Below are positions 8,545 through 18,488 of a stretch of 64,000 bases of DNA, piece after piece. Position numbers and translations under genes: made by a program. This stretch comes from Sphingobacteriaceae bacterium (GTDB taxonomy: Bacteria > Bacteroidota > Bacteroidia > B-17B0 > Aurantibacillaceae). The stretch's first letter is position 1. Each line of letters begins with the position of its first letter. The stretch covers positions 1-64,000 of the forward strand of contig CANGGP010000007.1 of NCBI GenBank assembly GCA_947453445.1. Direction: 5' to 3'. Below the pieces are notes generated by a model. The model worked only from the letters and a program-made list of their open reading frames with translations, made no database searches and had not been told where the DNA came from.

Positions 8545-10251
8545 ATGAAAAAAATAATCGGACTTAGCATTGTTGCCTTATTGTGTTTATTTAACCAAAA
8601 GACCTTTGCCCAGCAAGCTCCAGTTGCCAATTTTACAGTTAGTCCTAATCCCATTTGTAGCGGCGCAATCATTACCATACATGATTTATCAACCAACAAT
8701 CCAACTTCATGGTCGTATACAGTGGCCGGTGTGATACCATTTCCTCCGCCTCAAGTTTACACAACACAAAATCCTACATTAACTTTTAATGGTCAGGGTA
8801 CTTATTCCATCACTTTAATCGCCACAAATGCAAGCGGTAATAGTGTGCCTGTTGTGCATACCATCACAGTATTGCCTGGTGCTAATGGGAATATCAATCC
8901 GGCGAATTCAAATATCTGTTTGGGAAGTACAAATCAAGCAAGCATTACTGTTGTAACCGGCGGTGGTCCCGGCGGCGGAGGTGTAAATACCTACAGCTGG
9001 TCGAATGGCTCAACTGCCACACAAATTGCCGTTTCACCGAGTGTTACAACTGTTTTTACTTGTGTTATTTCTGCCACCAATGGTTGTTCGGTTTCACGCA
9101 CCGCAACAGTAAATGTTACGCCTGCCACTGCAAGCATTTCAAGTAATCCGGCAAATATTTGTCCGGGTACCACCAGCACCTTGCAAGTGAGCGGAAGCGG
9201 CCCCGGGCCATGGACATACACTTGGTCAAACAGTTCAAACAACAATACAATTACCAGCAATGTGGCCACTATCGTAAGTGCTACCATTCAAAATAATTCA
9301 GGGTGCTTGGCCACTGCAACATATAGTTTAGGGTCTTCATCTACTTTATCGTTAACTGCTACTTCAAATCCTTTGGCCTTATGTGCAGGCGGCACAGCTT
9401 CTGTTTCTGTAAGCGGCGCTTCAAGTTACACATGGAGTAATGGAACCACTACTTCAAACGTGATTGCGGTTACGCCTTCGGCTACAACGGTGTATTCAGT
9501 GTTTGGCACTGTTGGCACTTGCACCGGTTTAACTTCTTATACCTTACAAGTAAATCATATTCCAACCATCACAATTGTTGCTTCTGCCACAACCATTTGC
9601 GCAGGAGGAACAGTTAGTTTAACAGCCAATGGCGCCAATAATTACACTTGGACACCGGGTAACTTTACCACAACTTCAATTGTTACACCTACGCTAGGTG
9701 CTAATGCAGTATTTCAAGTGCGTGGTGTAAACCAAGGTTGTGCGGCAAGAAATAACACAATTTCAATTACTGTGGCACCAAGTCCGGTTGTAAACATTAT
9801 TAGCAGTTCTACATTGGCATGTAACGGTGATATCGTTTCTTTAACTGCTTTTGGTGCAACTTCATACACATGGAGCACCGGTGGAACTGGCGCTGTAACA
9901 ATTCAGTCGCCAAGTGTATCTACTACTTATTCTGTTTTAGGTGCAAATAATAATAACTGTATTAATTCGGCCGCGGTAACCGTTTCAGTGAATGCTTGTA
10001 CCGGTTTAAAGGAAGTAAGCAATGGTAATCAACAAATTTTGGTTTATCCTAACCCAAGTAAGGGTTTGATTCATTTTCAGAGTAATTATTCTGGTGAATT
10101 TTATTTGGTGAATGAATTTGGTCAAGTGATAAAGACTTTTACCATGGATGCAAACAAGAATGAAAAAACAATTGAAGGATTAAACCAAGGTATTTATTTT
10201 GTACTGAGCAAAGATCAATCCATCAAACAAAAAATTGTAATTATGCCTTAA
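8545..10251 (+). CDS. Secreted PKD/Ig-like repeat protein with T9SS C-terminal sorting domain
   Basis: 568-residue probable cell-surface protein. Residues 1-23 form a signal peptide ending FAQQ. A PKD-like domain follows (about 28-108), then about five Ig/gliding-motility-type repeats of 75-80 residues, each with a pattern of ICxGxxxSLTAxGAxxYTW and a Thr/Ser-rich strand. The last 75 residues are a type A T9SS sorting domain (ILVYPNPSKG, then NEFGQVI, then GIYFVLS). Family knowledge: such proteins are exported by Sec, cross the outer membrane by the type IX system and are anchored or released. No catalytic domain is seen, so an adhesive or structural role is likely. Monocistronic, with a strong terminator just after its stop. 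Confidence 0.88.
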   Translation: MKKIIGLSIVALLCLFNQKTFAQQAPVANFTVSPNPICSGAIITIHDLSTNNPTSWSYTVAGVIPFPPPQVYTTQNPTLTFNGQGTYSITLIATNASGNSVPVVHTITVLPGANGNINPANSNICLGSTNQASITVVTGGGPGGGGVNTYSWSNGSTATQIAVSPSVTTVFTCVISATNGCSVSRTATVNVTPATASISSNPANICPGTTSTLQVSGSGPGPWTYTWSNSSNNNTITSNVATIVSATIQNNSGCLATATYSLGSSSTLSLTATSNPLALCAGGTASVSVSGASSYTWSNGTTTSNVIAVTPSATTVYSVFGTVGTCTGLTSYTLQVNHIPTITIVASATTICAGGTVSLTANGANNYTWTPGNFTTTSIVTPTLGANAVFQVRGVNQGCAARNNTISITVAPSPVVNIISSSTLACNGDIVSLTAFGATSYTWSTGGTGAVTIQSPSVSTTYSVLGANNNNCINSAAVTVSVNACTGLKEVSNGNQQILVYPNPSKGLIHFQSNYSGEFYLVNEFGQVIKTFTMDANKNEKTIEGLNQGIYFVLSKDQSIKQKIVIMP

Positions 10252-10270
10252 GCGCTAAATCAAATGAATG

Positions 10271-10300
10271 AAAGCCAAACTTAATCGTTTGGCTTTTTTT
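10271..10300 (+). terminator. Rho-independent terminator after the PKD/T9SS gene
   Basis: AAGCCAAAC (10272-10280), a 6-base loop and GTTTGGCTT (10287-10295) form a perfect 9-bp stem, followed by a run of T up to 10300. It lies 20 bases past the stop codon at 10251. The T-tract overlaps the end of the convergent gene at 10299. Confidence 0.85.
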
Positions 10301-12146
10301 ATTGCCTTTGTTTTTCAATTATTTTGATGATTTCATAATAACGGCTACGGCGCTCTGAATCATGAAAGATAGAATCGAGGCATTGCTTGGCAGCAATGAT
10401 ATTGTTTTGATTGATATGAATGGAAGCTAAATTTAATTTTGGTTCATCAAACCGCGGACTGATTCTTGCTGCTTCGGTATACATTGAAATAGCTGCTTCT
10501 GTGTTGCCCAACATGGCATCACTCGAAGCCAAATCATTTAAAACATTTCGTTGATAAGGATTTTGCTTATAGGCCAATTTAAAATAGTTGTTGGCTATGA
10601 AATAATTTTTTTGATTCGAATAGGCATTGCCAATGTACCACTCAATAGGCACTGAGGTAGGATCGAGGTGATAAGCAAAAGAACGGGCACTTAGGCCATG
10701 TTGAATTATTTTAAAAGCATTGGCCTGATTTTTGGCATTGTACATTTCGCGTGTGAAGTATTCGCCACGGAACCTTAAAAAACCAATATAAACAAGGCCT
10801 GCGGAAAGCAATATAAAAATTCCGAATTGCTTTGCCCTACTTTTAAGTTGAATTTTTAAAGGTAAATTAGATTTCACATCATGATGAAGAAATGCCAACA
10901 AAATGTTCAACCAAATGATGTGTTCTATACGCTCTTTTGGGAAATCAAAAAATGAAATGCACAGGAAGCCCAATAAAAAATATAAAGCCACATGTTGTAT
11001 AGATATAGATTTTGCATTTCCTGCAACATACTTATTAAAGCCGTAAACAATCAATCCAATCAAAAAAATCAAGTATAAATTAAAACCAATCAATCCCGAT
11101 TCACGCATGATCCATAAAAAATCATTGTGTGGTCTTTGAAAACTTACACCCAAATCTTCGGCACGCCACAAACCACTTAAGCCAACTGAAGGAAAATAAA
11201 TTTGCCAATTACCGCTTCCTATGCCAATGAATGGGCTGTTTGTAATGGCGTATGTTTTTTGCCAAACCGTTAAGCGTTCAATATCCATGAGCGGTGAAAT
11301 AATTTTGTTCAAGAGCTTTGGTGTTGCATTATTTTGAATGAGCTTGTAACAAATCGGGTTCAATAGGAATATAAAAAAAACGTTTACGGCAATGAATAAA
11401 AATGCAATGCTTAAAATTGGTTGTTTTGTTTTAATGAATTTATTGAAGATGAAACGTAAAATGAAAACGGTAACAAAAACGAAGGCGGAGAAAATAAATG
11501 CCAACCAAACAGCTTTGGTGCGCAAGAATAAAATTAAAATAATATTGATGCATATTCCCACAGAGGCATATTTTTTCATCATGCCGCTTTCTTTAAAGTA
11601 GGCCATGAAAAGAAAACAAAGCATTAAAAACAAAAAACTAGATGCCAAATTTTTGTGGCCGTTTAAGCCACTAATGGCATATAGATTTTCATGATCAAAT
11701 GATTTAAGCGCGCTTGCTTGCCAAATGATGACGACTGCAAGGATAATTGAAATAATAATGGCGCTTGAAAAAACACTTCTCAAAAATTTTTCAAAATGTT
11801 GTTCCAAAAAATAGCTCGAAATAAAAAACATGCCTAAGCCCAATATTAACTTTCCATTTTCAAAATAAGATACACCCGGGTTTATTGAAAAAAATGATGT
11901 TAAACATGTCCAAAAAACAAAGAATAGGTAGGCAATTGATAAAATTGTAAAGTTGATGGTCAAGCTTTTTTTTTCACGCCACATCACATAAACAAAAGCG
12001 AGTAAAAATAGGGCGGTTAGAATAAATCGAGGACTTAAAGTGTCATCTAAAATAAAAGGAGAATAAGCAATTGCAGTAACAATTAAGATAAAGGAGAGTG
12101 TTTTCCAAACATTAAAAGTAAAGTGGATGTTGTTTGGGCTTGACAT
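10299..12146 (-). CDS. O-antigen ligase/polymerase-like membrane protein with C-terminal TPRs
   Basis: 615-residue inner-membrane protein. About a dozen hydrophobic helices span residues 10-445, with a large periplasmic loop around 290-350 containing GSGNWQIYFP and RPHNDFLWIMRESG. That RxHNxFL segment is the conserved arginine/histidine region of the Wzy_C/WaaL family, which ligates or polymerises undecaprenyl-linked glycans. The last about 140 residues (470-610) are soluble and resemble tetratricopeptide repeats (IEWYIGNAYSNQ, NDLASSDAMLGN, LNLASIHINQNN), a common fusion in Bacteroidota. Substrate cannot be deduced; S-layer, glycoprotein or O-antigen ligation are all possible. Monocistronic. 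A TACATTTG -7 box lies 21 bases before the ATG. Confidence 0.82.
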   Translation of the reverse strand: MSSPNNIHFTFNVWKTLSFILIVTAIAYSPFILDDTLSPRFILTALFLLAFVYVMWREKKSLTINFTILSIAYLFFVFWTCLTSFFSINPGVSYFENGKLILGLGMFFISSYFLEQHFEKFLRSVFSSAIIISIILAVVIIWQASALKSFDHENLYAISGLNGHKNLASSFLFLMLCFLFMAYFKESGMMKKYASVGICINIILILFLRTKAVWLAFIFSAFVFVTVFILRFIFNKFIKTKQPILSIAFLFIAVNVFFIFLLNPICYKLIQNNATPKLLNKIISPLMDIERLTVWQKTYAITNSPFIGIGSGNWQIYFPSVGLSGLWRAEDLGVSFQRPHNDFLWIMRESGLIGFNLYLIFLIGLIVYGFNKYVAGNAKSISIQHVALYFLLGFLCISFFDFPKERIEHIIWLNILLAFLHHDVKSNLPLKIQLKSRAKQFGIFILLSAGLVYIGFLRFRGEYFTREMYNAKNQANAFKIIQHGLSARSFAYHLDPTSVPIEWYIGNAYSNQKNYFIANNYFKLAYKQNPYQRNVLNDLASSDAMLGNTEAAISMYTEAARISPRFDEPKLNLASIHINQNNIIAAKQCLDSIFHDSERRSRYYEIIKIIEKQRQ

Positions 12147-12167
12147 CAGATTTTATTTCGCTTGAGC

Positions 12168-12175
12168 CAAATGTA
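12168..12175 (-). promoter_or_regulatory. Candidate -7 box of the O-antigen ligase-like gene
   Basis: TACATTTG on the minus strand, 21 bases upstream of the ATG at 12146, fits TAnnTTTG. No clear -33 TTTG was seen at the right distance. Confidence 0.4.
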
Positions 12176-12272
12176 AAGAAATTATGTTTGAATCGGCATT
12201 TTGAAGCCTAAATCAATGGTTAATCAGCACAACAACACAAATTGTTGATGTGTTTAATGATGGCCCAATTAA

Positions 12273-13328
12273 TTAACGAACGATTACCTTGAGATTAAGA
12301 TGATCGATTTTTACGAGGTACAAACCCGGCATCAATTGATCGATATTCAATTCTGATTCATTGACATTTTCAAACGAACGAATTAACTGCCCCATTTCAT
12401 TGTAAACATAAATGCTTTGGTTGAGTTTTAAATTCTTTATTGTAAAACGGCCATCACTTGGATTGGGATAAATCAAAACGGATTCATTCAAGCGCTGTTT
12501 GTCATCCAAACCAACTGTACAATTTCCAACCGAAAAGGTAATGGACGCCGATGATTGGCAACCGAACGCTGTTTCACCGGTAACTGTTATTAAATAACCA
12601 CCCGATACCGAGTAATTCAAGGTGCTTAAAGTAGGCGTTAAAGCACCCGAAATAGAATAGGTGGAGGCATTGCCAAGTATGCTCAACGTTTGGCTTGATA
12701 ATCTACAGAATAAGGTGTTGCTGATAACAGGTGTAAATGAAGGCGGCGGATTTACTGTAACAGTAATGGTGGCCAAGTTTGTACACGTAGCGATACTTAA
12801 AAATAAACTGTAGGTTGTTGTAGCATTAGGATTGGCGACTACATTTAATGAATTGGTGGTGTTTAAGCTGCTGCCCGGACTCCAACTATAAGATAAACTT
12901 GAACTAGCGGAAATGATGGTAGGACTGGCCGATAAATTTGTGGATGAACCCTGGCAAAAACTTTGGGCGCCAGAAAAGGTAACAGTTGGTGTTTCATACA
13001 CTTTGACGATGAGTACGCTTGGTGAACTGGTTCCAGCGGCATTACTTGCAGTGCAAACCAAAGTATAGGTTAAGTTGGTGTTGGGAAAAGTGATGAGCGT
13101 AACACTCGATGTTGGATTGGCAATAATCACACCAGTTGAAGGGCTCATTACCGACCATTGATAAGAAGTTGGGCCATTGCTGGCATTGCAACTAAAAGTA
13201 CTGCCGGCAGCAGGAAGTGAACAAACGTTTGATGGTCCCATTATAGGCCCCATTACCGGAATAATTTGTGCTGACATTTGCAATGCAAAAATGCCAATGA
13301 TGTACGCAAAAAGCTTTCTTTTAATCAT
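12273..13328 (-). CDS. Secreted Ig-like protein with T9SS sorting domain
   Basis: 351 residues when started at the ATG at 13328, which puts the signal peptide (MIKRKLFAYIIGIFALQMSAQ) at the N-terminus; an earlier ATG at 13343 adds five residues and is less likely. After the signal come two or three Ig/PKD-like repeats of about 80 residues (PxVTFSGAQSFCQGSSTNLSA pattern) and a C-terminal sorting domain with VLIYPNPSDGRF, YNEMGQLIRSF and GLYLVKI. Predicted T9SS cargo at the cell surface; no enzymatic domain. The mature part is smaller than in the other T9SS proteins here. Monocistronic, divergent from the M4 peptidase. Confidence 0.85.
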   Translation of the reverse strand: MIKRKLFAYIIGIFALQMSAQIIPVMGPIMGPSNVCSLPAAGSTFSCNASNGPTSYQWSVMSPSTGVIIANPTSSVTLITFPNTNLTYTLVCTASNAAGTSSPSVLIVKVYETPTVTFSGAQSFCQGSSTNLSASPTIISASSSLSYSWSPGSSLNTTNSLNVVANPNATTTYSLFLSIATCTNLATITVTVNPPPSFTPVISNTLFCRLSSQTLSILGNASTYSISGALTPTLSTLNYSVSGGYLITVTGETAFGCQSSASITFSVGNCTVGLDDKQRLNESVLIYPNPSDGRFTIKNLKLNQSIYVYNEMGQLIRSFENVNESELNIDQLMPGLYLVKIDHLNLKVIVR

Positions 13329-13474
13329 GGTAGAAAATTCCATTAAAATTAAACAATAATTCCATTGCTATTTCAAATCAATTACATTTTGCCATTTTAA
13401 CATTTATAAAAAAAATGGAAATAAATTGTAAGATTTAGGGGCAATTCACTATCTTGTATGATTATATTTTTAAA

Positions 13475-16400
13475 ATGAAGAACCTTTATTTGACCATTGT
13501 TGCGCTGTTCATTTCCTTCCTGGGATTTTCACAATCAAAAAATGCCATCGAACAGATTGCCGTTGAAACTTACTACAACCAATCTAAACAATTGAATTTC
13601 GCCAGAATCAACCCTTCGCTAAACATTAGCAATATACAGATGGAAGCAATTGTGCAAAACCTCATTTCAAGTGATGGTAAAGCAAAACTTCAACTGTTGA
13701 AATCAGAACAAGATGAACTTGGTTATACTCACAAAAGATACGCCATTTATTATGGCGGGATTAAGTTGCACAATAAAATGATTATTGCTCATTTTTTACA
13801 AGGGCGATTAGAATCCTTAAATGGCGATTTATGTGCTTTGCAATCAGCGTTTATCACTTTTTCAATTGATGACAAAACCGCATTGACCAATGCTTTGGCT
13901 AAAATAAAGGCAGAAAAATACAAATGGGAAAACAAGGAAGAAGAAAACCATATGCGTGAAATTTTGAATCAGCCAAATTTCACTTATTATCCTTCTGCAA
14001 AAAGAGTATTGTTTGAATCGAAGGGCCTTTTTAAAGCGGCTTATCAATTTGAAATTTATGCTGAAATTCCTTTGTTCAAGGCCAATGTATTTGTGGATGC
14101 AAATTCAGGAATTGTATTGGCTGAGGAAAATTTGATTTGTAACATCGATGTGCCGGGCACTGCCGCTACGAAATACAGTGGAACACAAACACTCACATGT
14201 GATCAAGTCACTACTTCGAGTTACCGTTTGCGCGAAACGCAGCGTGGTTTAGGTATTGAAACCTACAACATGAATCACACCACATCGTATTTGGCAACTG
14301 ATTTTACTACTACCAGCACATCTTGGACCACAACCGGAGCTGATCAAGCGGCCACCGATGCCCATTGGGGTGCCGAAAAAACCTACGATTTTTACATGGC
14401 TCGTTTTAATCGTAACAGCATCGATAACATGGGTTATAAGTTGAGAAGTTATGTGCATTACAGCAACAACTATAACAATGCCTTTTGGGATGGAACCAGA
14501 ATGACTTATGGAGATGGTAACGGTTCGCTCTTTACCATCTTAACAGCCATTGATGTTTGCGGGCATGAAATTACGCACGGTTTGGTGAGCAATACATCCG
14601 GTTTAAACGGCGGTGGCACAGGTGAGGCAGATGCATTGAATGAAGGGTTTGCCGATATTTTTGGCACAAGTGTTGAGCGTTATGCTAGACCAAGCAATTA
14701 CAATTGGAAAATGGGTTCTGATATCACGCCGGGAGGAAATGGTATTCGTAACATGCAATTTCCGAAATTGTTAAGTGATCCAGATACATACTTGGGTCAG
14801 TATTGGGACCCAAATGGTGAACCGCATAACAATGCCGGTCCTGCCATTAAATGGTTTTATTTATTGGTGAGTGGCGGGGCAGCTACCAATGATTTAAATA
14901 ATGCGTACAACGTGGTTGGCTTGGGCAATATTGATGCTGAAAAAATAGCGTATAGGGCCTTAACATATTATTTTACTTCTTCTACCAATTATGCAGCAGC
15001 CCGCGTAGCAGCTATACAAGCAGCCAAAGATTTATTTGGTTCTTGTTCAAATCAAGTGGTGCAAACCACCAATGCATGGTATGCCGTTGGAGTGGGTGCG
15101 CAGTTTGTGCCCAATCAAATTGCTCCGAATTTTTATACATCAAATACCAGTTTTTGTGTTTTACCGGCCAGTGTTATTTTTACAAATTCTACTAACAGCG
15201 GCATTACCTATACTTGGGATTATGGCGATGGTTCTGCAATTTCTACTGCCACCACTGGTTTTCACACTTACACAGCAAATGGTTCATACAATGTGAAACT
15301 CAAGGCAAGCGGTTGTAATAATACCATCGATAGCATTATTAAAAACGCTTATATTGTTGTGAATGTTCCTTCTTATCCGGCGGTTTCTTCAGCCACCATT
15401 TGCGAAAACACATCGGCTGTGATAACTGCATCAGCCAATGCAACCATTAAATGGTACAGCAGCAGTAACACAACCACTGCTTTATATGTTGGTAGCACCT
15501 TTACAACACCTTCTTTAAATCAAACAGCCATTTATTATGTGGCCAATACAATTACAAATACCCCTGTGTTGGGTGGAAGGTTAAGCAATTTAAATGGTGG
15601 TTATTTAGCCAACGCCAATCAATGGTTGATATTTGATGTAGTGCAAAGCGGCATGCTCAATTCGGTGGTAATGTACGCGCAAACAGCCGGTAACCGTTAT
15701 ATTGAATTGCGTAACGCTACAGCTAACATTATTAATTCTACTGTTGTGAACTTAAGTGTTGGAGCCAATACTGTGATTTTGAACTTTCCGCTCACACCGG
15801 GTTCAAATTATCAATTAGGACTCACCAACGGGTCAACATGCGATTTGTACCGCTCAACGGCTAGCAATGCTTTTCCTTATAATATTGGTAATTGTGTAAA
15901 CATCACAAGCTCAAGTTCAGGAAGCGGTTTTTATTATTGGTTTTATAACTGGTCGGTAACCAAAGATGATTGTTTAAGTTCGCTTGCGCCTGTATATGTA
16001 AACGTAAACGCCTCCGTGCCATCTACCATAAGCGTGCCATCCATTTATTTGTGTAAGGATGACGCTCATGTTGTGCCTACAGCCACACCGTCAGGCGGTA
16101 ACTTTTCAGGAACAGGATTTTCCTCAGGCGCTTTTAATCCATCGATCGGCGCTGGCGTTTATTTTATTCATTATAGCACCAACGATGTGAACGGCTGTTT
16201 CCGCAGCGATAGTCTCGAAATTCAAGTAACCGAATGTTTGGGCTTTACCAAGGTAATTCAGGATGAGGCTTTGCAAATTTATCCGAATCCAGCCAAAAAC
16301 ATTTTAGTTGTGAAGCAATCCAATCCATCAGCTAAAAAGATTGTAATCACTGATATGCAAGGACGAGTGGTTTTAATTGAAGACAATGTAAACGCGTCGA

Positions 16401-16501
16401 ATAGCATCCGCTTACCATTATTGGCAAGAGGAATGTATGTATTGAGTTTGCAAGATCAAAACAATGCGGTGTTGCATTCTCAAAAGTTGTTGATTGACTA
16501 A
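13475..16501 (+). CDS. Secreted M4-family (thermolysin-like) zinc metallopeptidase with PKD and T9SS domains
   Basis: 1008 residues from the ATG at 13475; the frame is open from a TTG at 13454, but only the later start gives a clean signal peptide (MKNLYLTIVALFISFLGFSQ). Order: signal; FTP/PepSY-type propeptide (about 40-215) that inhibits until cleaved; M4 catalytic domain (about 225-545) with the zinc site H364-E365-H368 in GHEITHGL and third ligand E390 in ALNEGFADIFG; PKD domain (about 560-635); an Ig-like and a galactose-binding-like stretch; and a sorting domain (LQIYPNPAKN, then GMYVLSL). The HExxH-to-E spacing is two residues longer than in thermolysin. An extracellular protease that degrades proteins outside the cell. 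It ends three bases before the convergent heptose operon, with no terminator visible between them. Confidence 0.93.
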   Translation: MKNLYLTIVALFISFLGFSQSKNAIEQIAVETYYNQSKQLNFARINPSLNISNIQMEAIVQNLISSDGKAKLQLLKSEQDELGYTHKRYAIYYGGIKLHNKMIIAHFLQGRLESLNGDLCALQSAFITFSIDDKTALTNALAKIKAEKYKWENKEEENHMREILNQPNFTYYPSAKRVLFESKGLFKAAYQFEIYAEIPLFKANVFVDANSGIVLAEENLICNIDVPGTAATKYSGTQTLTCDQVTTSSYRLRETQRGLGIETYNMNHTTSYLATDFTTTSTSWTTTGADQAATDAHWGAEKTYDFYMARFNRNSIDNMGYKLRSYVHYSNNYNNAFWDGTRMTYGDGNGSLFTILTAIDVCGHEITHGLVSNTSGLNGGGTGEADALNEGFADIFGTSVERYARPSNYNWKMGSDITPGGNGIRNMQFPKLLSDPDTYLGQYWDPNGEPHNNAGPAIKWFYLLVSGGAATNDLNNAYNVVGLGNIDAEKIAYRALTYYFTSSTNYAAARVAAIQAAKDLFGSCSNQVVQTTNAWYAVGVGAQFVPNQIAPNFYTSNTSFCVLPASVIFTNSTNSGITYTWDYGDGSAISTATTGFHTYTANGSYNVKLKASGCNNTIDSIIKNAYIVVNVPSYPAVSSATICENTSAVITASANATIKWYSSSNTTTALYVGSTFTTPSLNQTAIYYVANTITNTPVLGGRLSNLNGGYLANANQWLIFDVVQSGMLNSVVMYAQTAGNRYIELRNATANIINSTVVNLSVGANTVILNFPLTPGSNYQLGLTNGSTCDLYRSTASNAFPYNIGNCVNITSSSSGSGFYYWFYNWSVTKDDCLSSLAPVYVNVNASVPSTISVPSIYLCKDDAHVVPTATPSGGNFSGTGFSSGAFNPSIGAGVYFIHYSTNDVNGCFRSDSLEIQVTECLGFTKVIQDEALQIYPNPAKNILVVKQSNPSAKKIVITDMQGRVVLIEDNVNASNSIRLPLLARGMYVLSLQDQNNAVLHSQKLLID

Positions 16502-16504
16502 CGT

Positions 16505-17254
16505 TTAGCGTTTAAAAAACTGACTTAACTTTCTTAAAGGTTTTAAATACAGGGTAAAGAAATAGGGCTTAAGGCCATTTATCTGCCAAGCTTTTCGGTC
16601 TTCTTGATTGGCAAAGAGTCGGTTTTTAATAGAGATATTGCTCTTACCGCCAACACGCATTTTAACTGTAAAATATGGCAGGTAGCCGATTTTAATTTGC
16701 TGCTTAAAAATAAAACGCAACATCAATTCGTAATCAGCGGCGCTTTTAAAGGATGTATTAAACACGCCGTATTTTTGATACACTGATTTTTTTACAAAAA
16801 AAGTAGGGTGTGGTGGCATCCAACCATATAAAAATGAGGAGGGATTGTATTCGCCACTTTTCCACGTTCTGATGATTTGATTGGTATTGTTTTTGTCAAC
16901 ATAAAACAAATCGCTGTACACCGCATCGCAATTTTCTTTCAAAAAAGTTTCTACATAAAGGCGAACAACACTAGGATGTGTGTAAAAGTCATCGGAGTGA
17001 ATAAAACCAATAATGTCGCCACTTGCCAACGAAATGCCTTTGTTTAAGGCATCGTATAATCCTTCATCTTTTTCAGAAACAATTTTTGCAATTTTATTTG
17101 TATGTGATTGCACAATTTTTAAAGTGTCGTCCTTCGATTGCCCGTCAATTATGAGGTATTCTATTTCGGGATAATCCTGCATCAGCACCGATTGAATGGT
17201 TTGTTCAATGGTTTTTGCAGAATTATATGTGACAGTTATAATGGAAACTTTCAA
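16505..17254 (-). CDS. Glycosyltransferase family 2 (WcaA-type)
   Basis: 249-residue cytosolic GT-A fold glycosyltransferase. The N-terminus MKVSIITVTYNSAKTI, the segment EYLIIDGQSKDDT and the metal-binding GFIHSDDFY (DxD type) at about residue 82-90 are typical of GT2 enzymes that build surface polysaccharide. The start is a TTG at 17254 whose bases overlap the gmhB stop (TTGA); no in-frame ATG exists upstream before a stop, and the first beta-strand begins at once, so TTG is the real start. Last gene of the gmhA-hddC-gmhB run, suggesting it transfers a heptose or a sugar next to it. Donor and acceptor are not determinable. Confidence 0.88.
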   Translation of the reverse strand: MKVSIITVTYNSAKTIEQTIQSVLMQDYPEIEYLIIDGQSKDDTLKIVQSHTNKIAKIVSEKDEGLYDALNKGISLASGDIIGFIHSDDFYTHPSVVRLYVETFLKENCDAVYSDLFYVDKNNTNQIIRTWKSGEYNPSSFLYGWMPPHPTFFVKKSVYQKYGVFNTSFKSAADYELMLRFIFKQQIKIGYLPYFTVKMRVGGKSNISIKNRLFANQEDRKAWQINGLKPYFFTLYLKPLRKLSQFFKR

Positions 17255-17799
17255 GATTGTAAACTTAAAGCAAATTCAATGAATGATGTAAAATTAAAAT
17301 CAATGTGTTCATGCCTTGTGGCCTGATCTGAAATAAAAGCACATTTCATTTGAAGGTTTTTTCCAAAAGCCATATCCGATAAACTATCGCCTACAATAAT
17401 GCTTTTATTAAAATCAATTTCAGGAAAATCTTTTTTTGCTTCTAAAGCCATCCCTGTGCCTGGTTTGCGGCTTGGGTGATTTTCGCTGCTTAAATAGGGC
17501 GAAAAATATACTTTATCGATGCGGCCATTGTAATAAGCAATTTCATAACACATGTTTTGGTGAATAATTTCTAAATCTTCAACACGGTATAATCTTTTGC
17601 CAATGCCTTGCTGGTTGGTGACAACAACTATTCTTCCAAAAATTTTATTACAAATTTTAAGGGCATCAAAAACACCGTCTAAAAATTCAAATTCAATCCA
17701 ATTTTTAACGTAATCGTTTTCCAGTTTTTTATTAATCACACCGTCGCGATCTAAAAACAAGGTCCAACTTTTATCAATATTTAAATCTTTCAAAATCAT
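17251..17799 (-). CDS. gmhB: D-glycero-D-manno-heptose bisphosphate 7-phosphatase (HAD, HisB-like)
   Basis: 182 residues from the ATG at 17799; an alternative TTG at 17832 would push 59 bases into the upstream gene and is unlikely. HAD motif I is LFLDRDGVINKK near the N-terminus, motif II is VVTNQQGIGK, and motif III/IV includes SIIVGDSLSDMAFG, all as in GmhB. It removes the 7-phosphate from heptose bisphosphate so the 1-phosphate can be nucleotidylated. The family's zinc loop cysteines are not obvious, and HisB-type histidinol phosphatase is the main alternative, but neighbours gmhA and hddC decide for GmhB. It overlaps both flanking genes slightly, indicating one operon. Confidence 0.87.
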   Translation of the reverse strand: MILKDLNIDKSWTLFLDRDGVINKKLENDYVKNWIEFEFLDGVFDALKICNKIFGRIVVVTNQQGIGKRLYRVEDLEIIHQNMCYEIAYYNGRIDKVYFSPYLSSENHPSRKPGTGMALEAKKDFPEIDFNKSIIVGDSLSDMAFGKNLQMKCAFISDQATRHEHIDFNFTSFIEFALSLQS

Positions 17800-18484
17800 G
17801 TTGTGCTTGTTTAAAATCTTCAGGTAATCCAATATCTATAAAATAGGCTTCAAATTCAATGCCTCCAAAATAGATATCGGATAATTTTTTCTCAAAAAAA
17901 TCTTTCTCAATTGAAAAAGAAAAGTTTGCAGGCGTGTGTTTAAAATACAATTCCTTATTTAAAATGTAAAGGCCCGCATTAATGGTGCCTGCTTCTTCGC
18001 GCATGGTTTTTTCTTGAAAAGCAACAATGCGTTTTTGTGCATTACAATGAATGGTGCCAAAACGCGCCGCATTACTTACAGTTCTTAAAGCCAAAGAACA
18101 TTCAGCTTTTGATGCCAAATGGCTTTGAAAGTATTGTTGTAAATCACAATCAAAAAATGAATCACCGTTTAACACCAAACAATTTTCATCTTGACATTTT
18201 TCTAAAGCCAAGCGAATACCGCCTCCCGTGCCCAAAGGATTTTCTTCAAGGGCGTATTGAATGTTTAGTCCCAAATATTGATTGCCAAAATATTTTTCAA
18301 TCACCTCATGTAAATGGCCAACCGAAAAAACAATGTTTTGAATGCCGAAATGTTTAAGGTATAAAACTTGGTAATGTAAAAATGGCTTACCAAGAATTGG
18401 CGCCATGGGTTTTGGCACATCACTTACAACAGATTTTAATCTGGTGCCGAAGCCCCCGGCTAATATGATGGCAGTATTTAACAA
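17774..18484 (-). CDS. hddC: D-glycero-alpha-D-manno-heptose 1-phosphate nucleotidyltransferase (HddC-type)
   Basis: 236-residue sugar-nucleotide transferase. The N-terminal glycine-rich loop AIILAGGFGTRLKSV followed by DVPKPMAPILGKPFL is the NTP/sugar-phosphate signature; NPLGTGGGIRLAL, VLNGDSFFD (metal-binding Asp) and the late FIDIGLPEDFKQA complete the pattern of COG1208/HddC enzymes. In other species it makes GDP-D-glycero-D-manno-heptose. The start is a TTG at 18484, four bases after the gmhA stop: the G-loop begins within a few residues and no ATG is available. It sits between gmhA and gmhB in one operon. Substrate choice (GDP versus another nucleotide) is inferred from family and context. 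Confidence 0.87.
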   Translation of the reverse strand: MLNTAIILAGGFGTRLKSVVSDVPKPMAPILGKPFLHYQVLYLKHFGIQNIVFSVGHLHEVIEKYFGNQYLGLNIQYALEENPLGTGGGIRLALEKCQDENCLVLNGDSFFDCDLQQYFQSHLASKAECSLALRTVSNAARFGTIHCNAQKRIVAFQEKTMREEAGTINAGLYILNKELYFKHTPANFSFSIEKDFFEKKLSDIYFGGIEFEAYFIDIGLPEDFKQAQHDFERFKY

Positions 18485-18488
18485 GGAT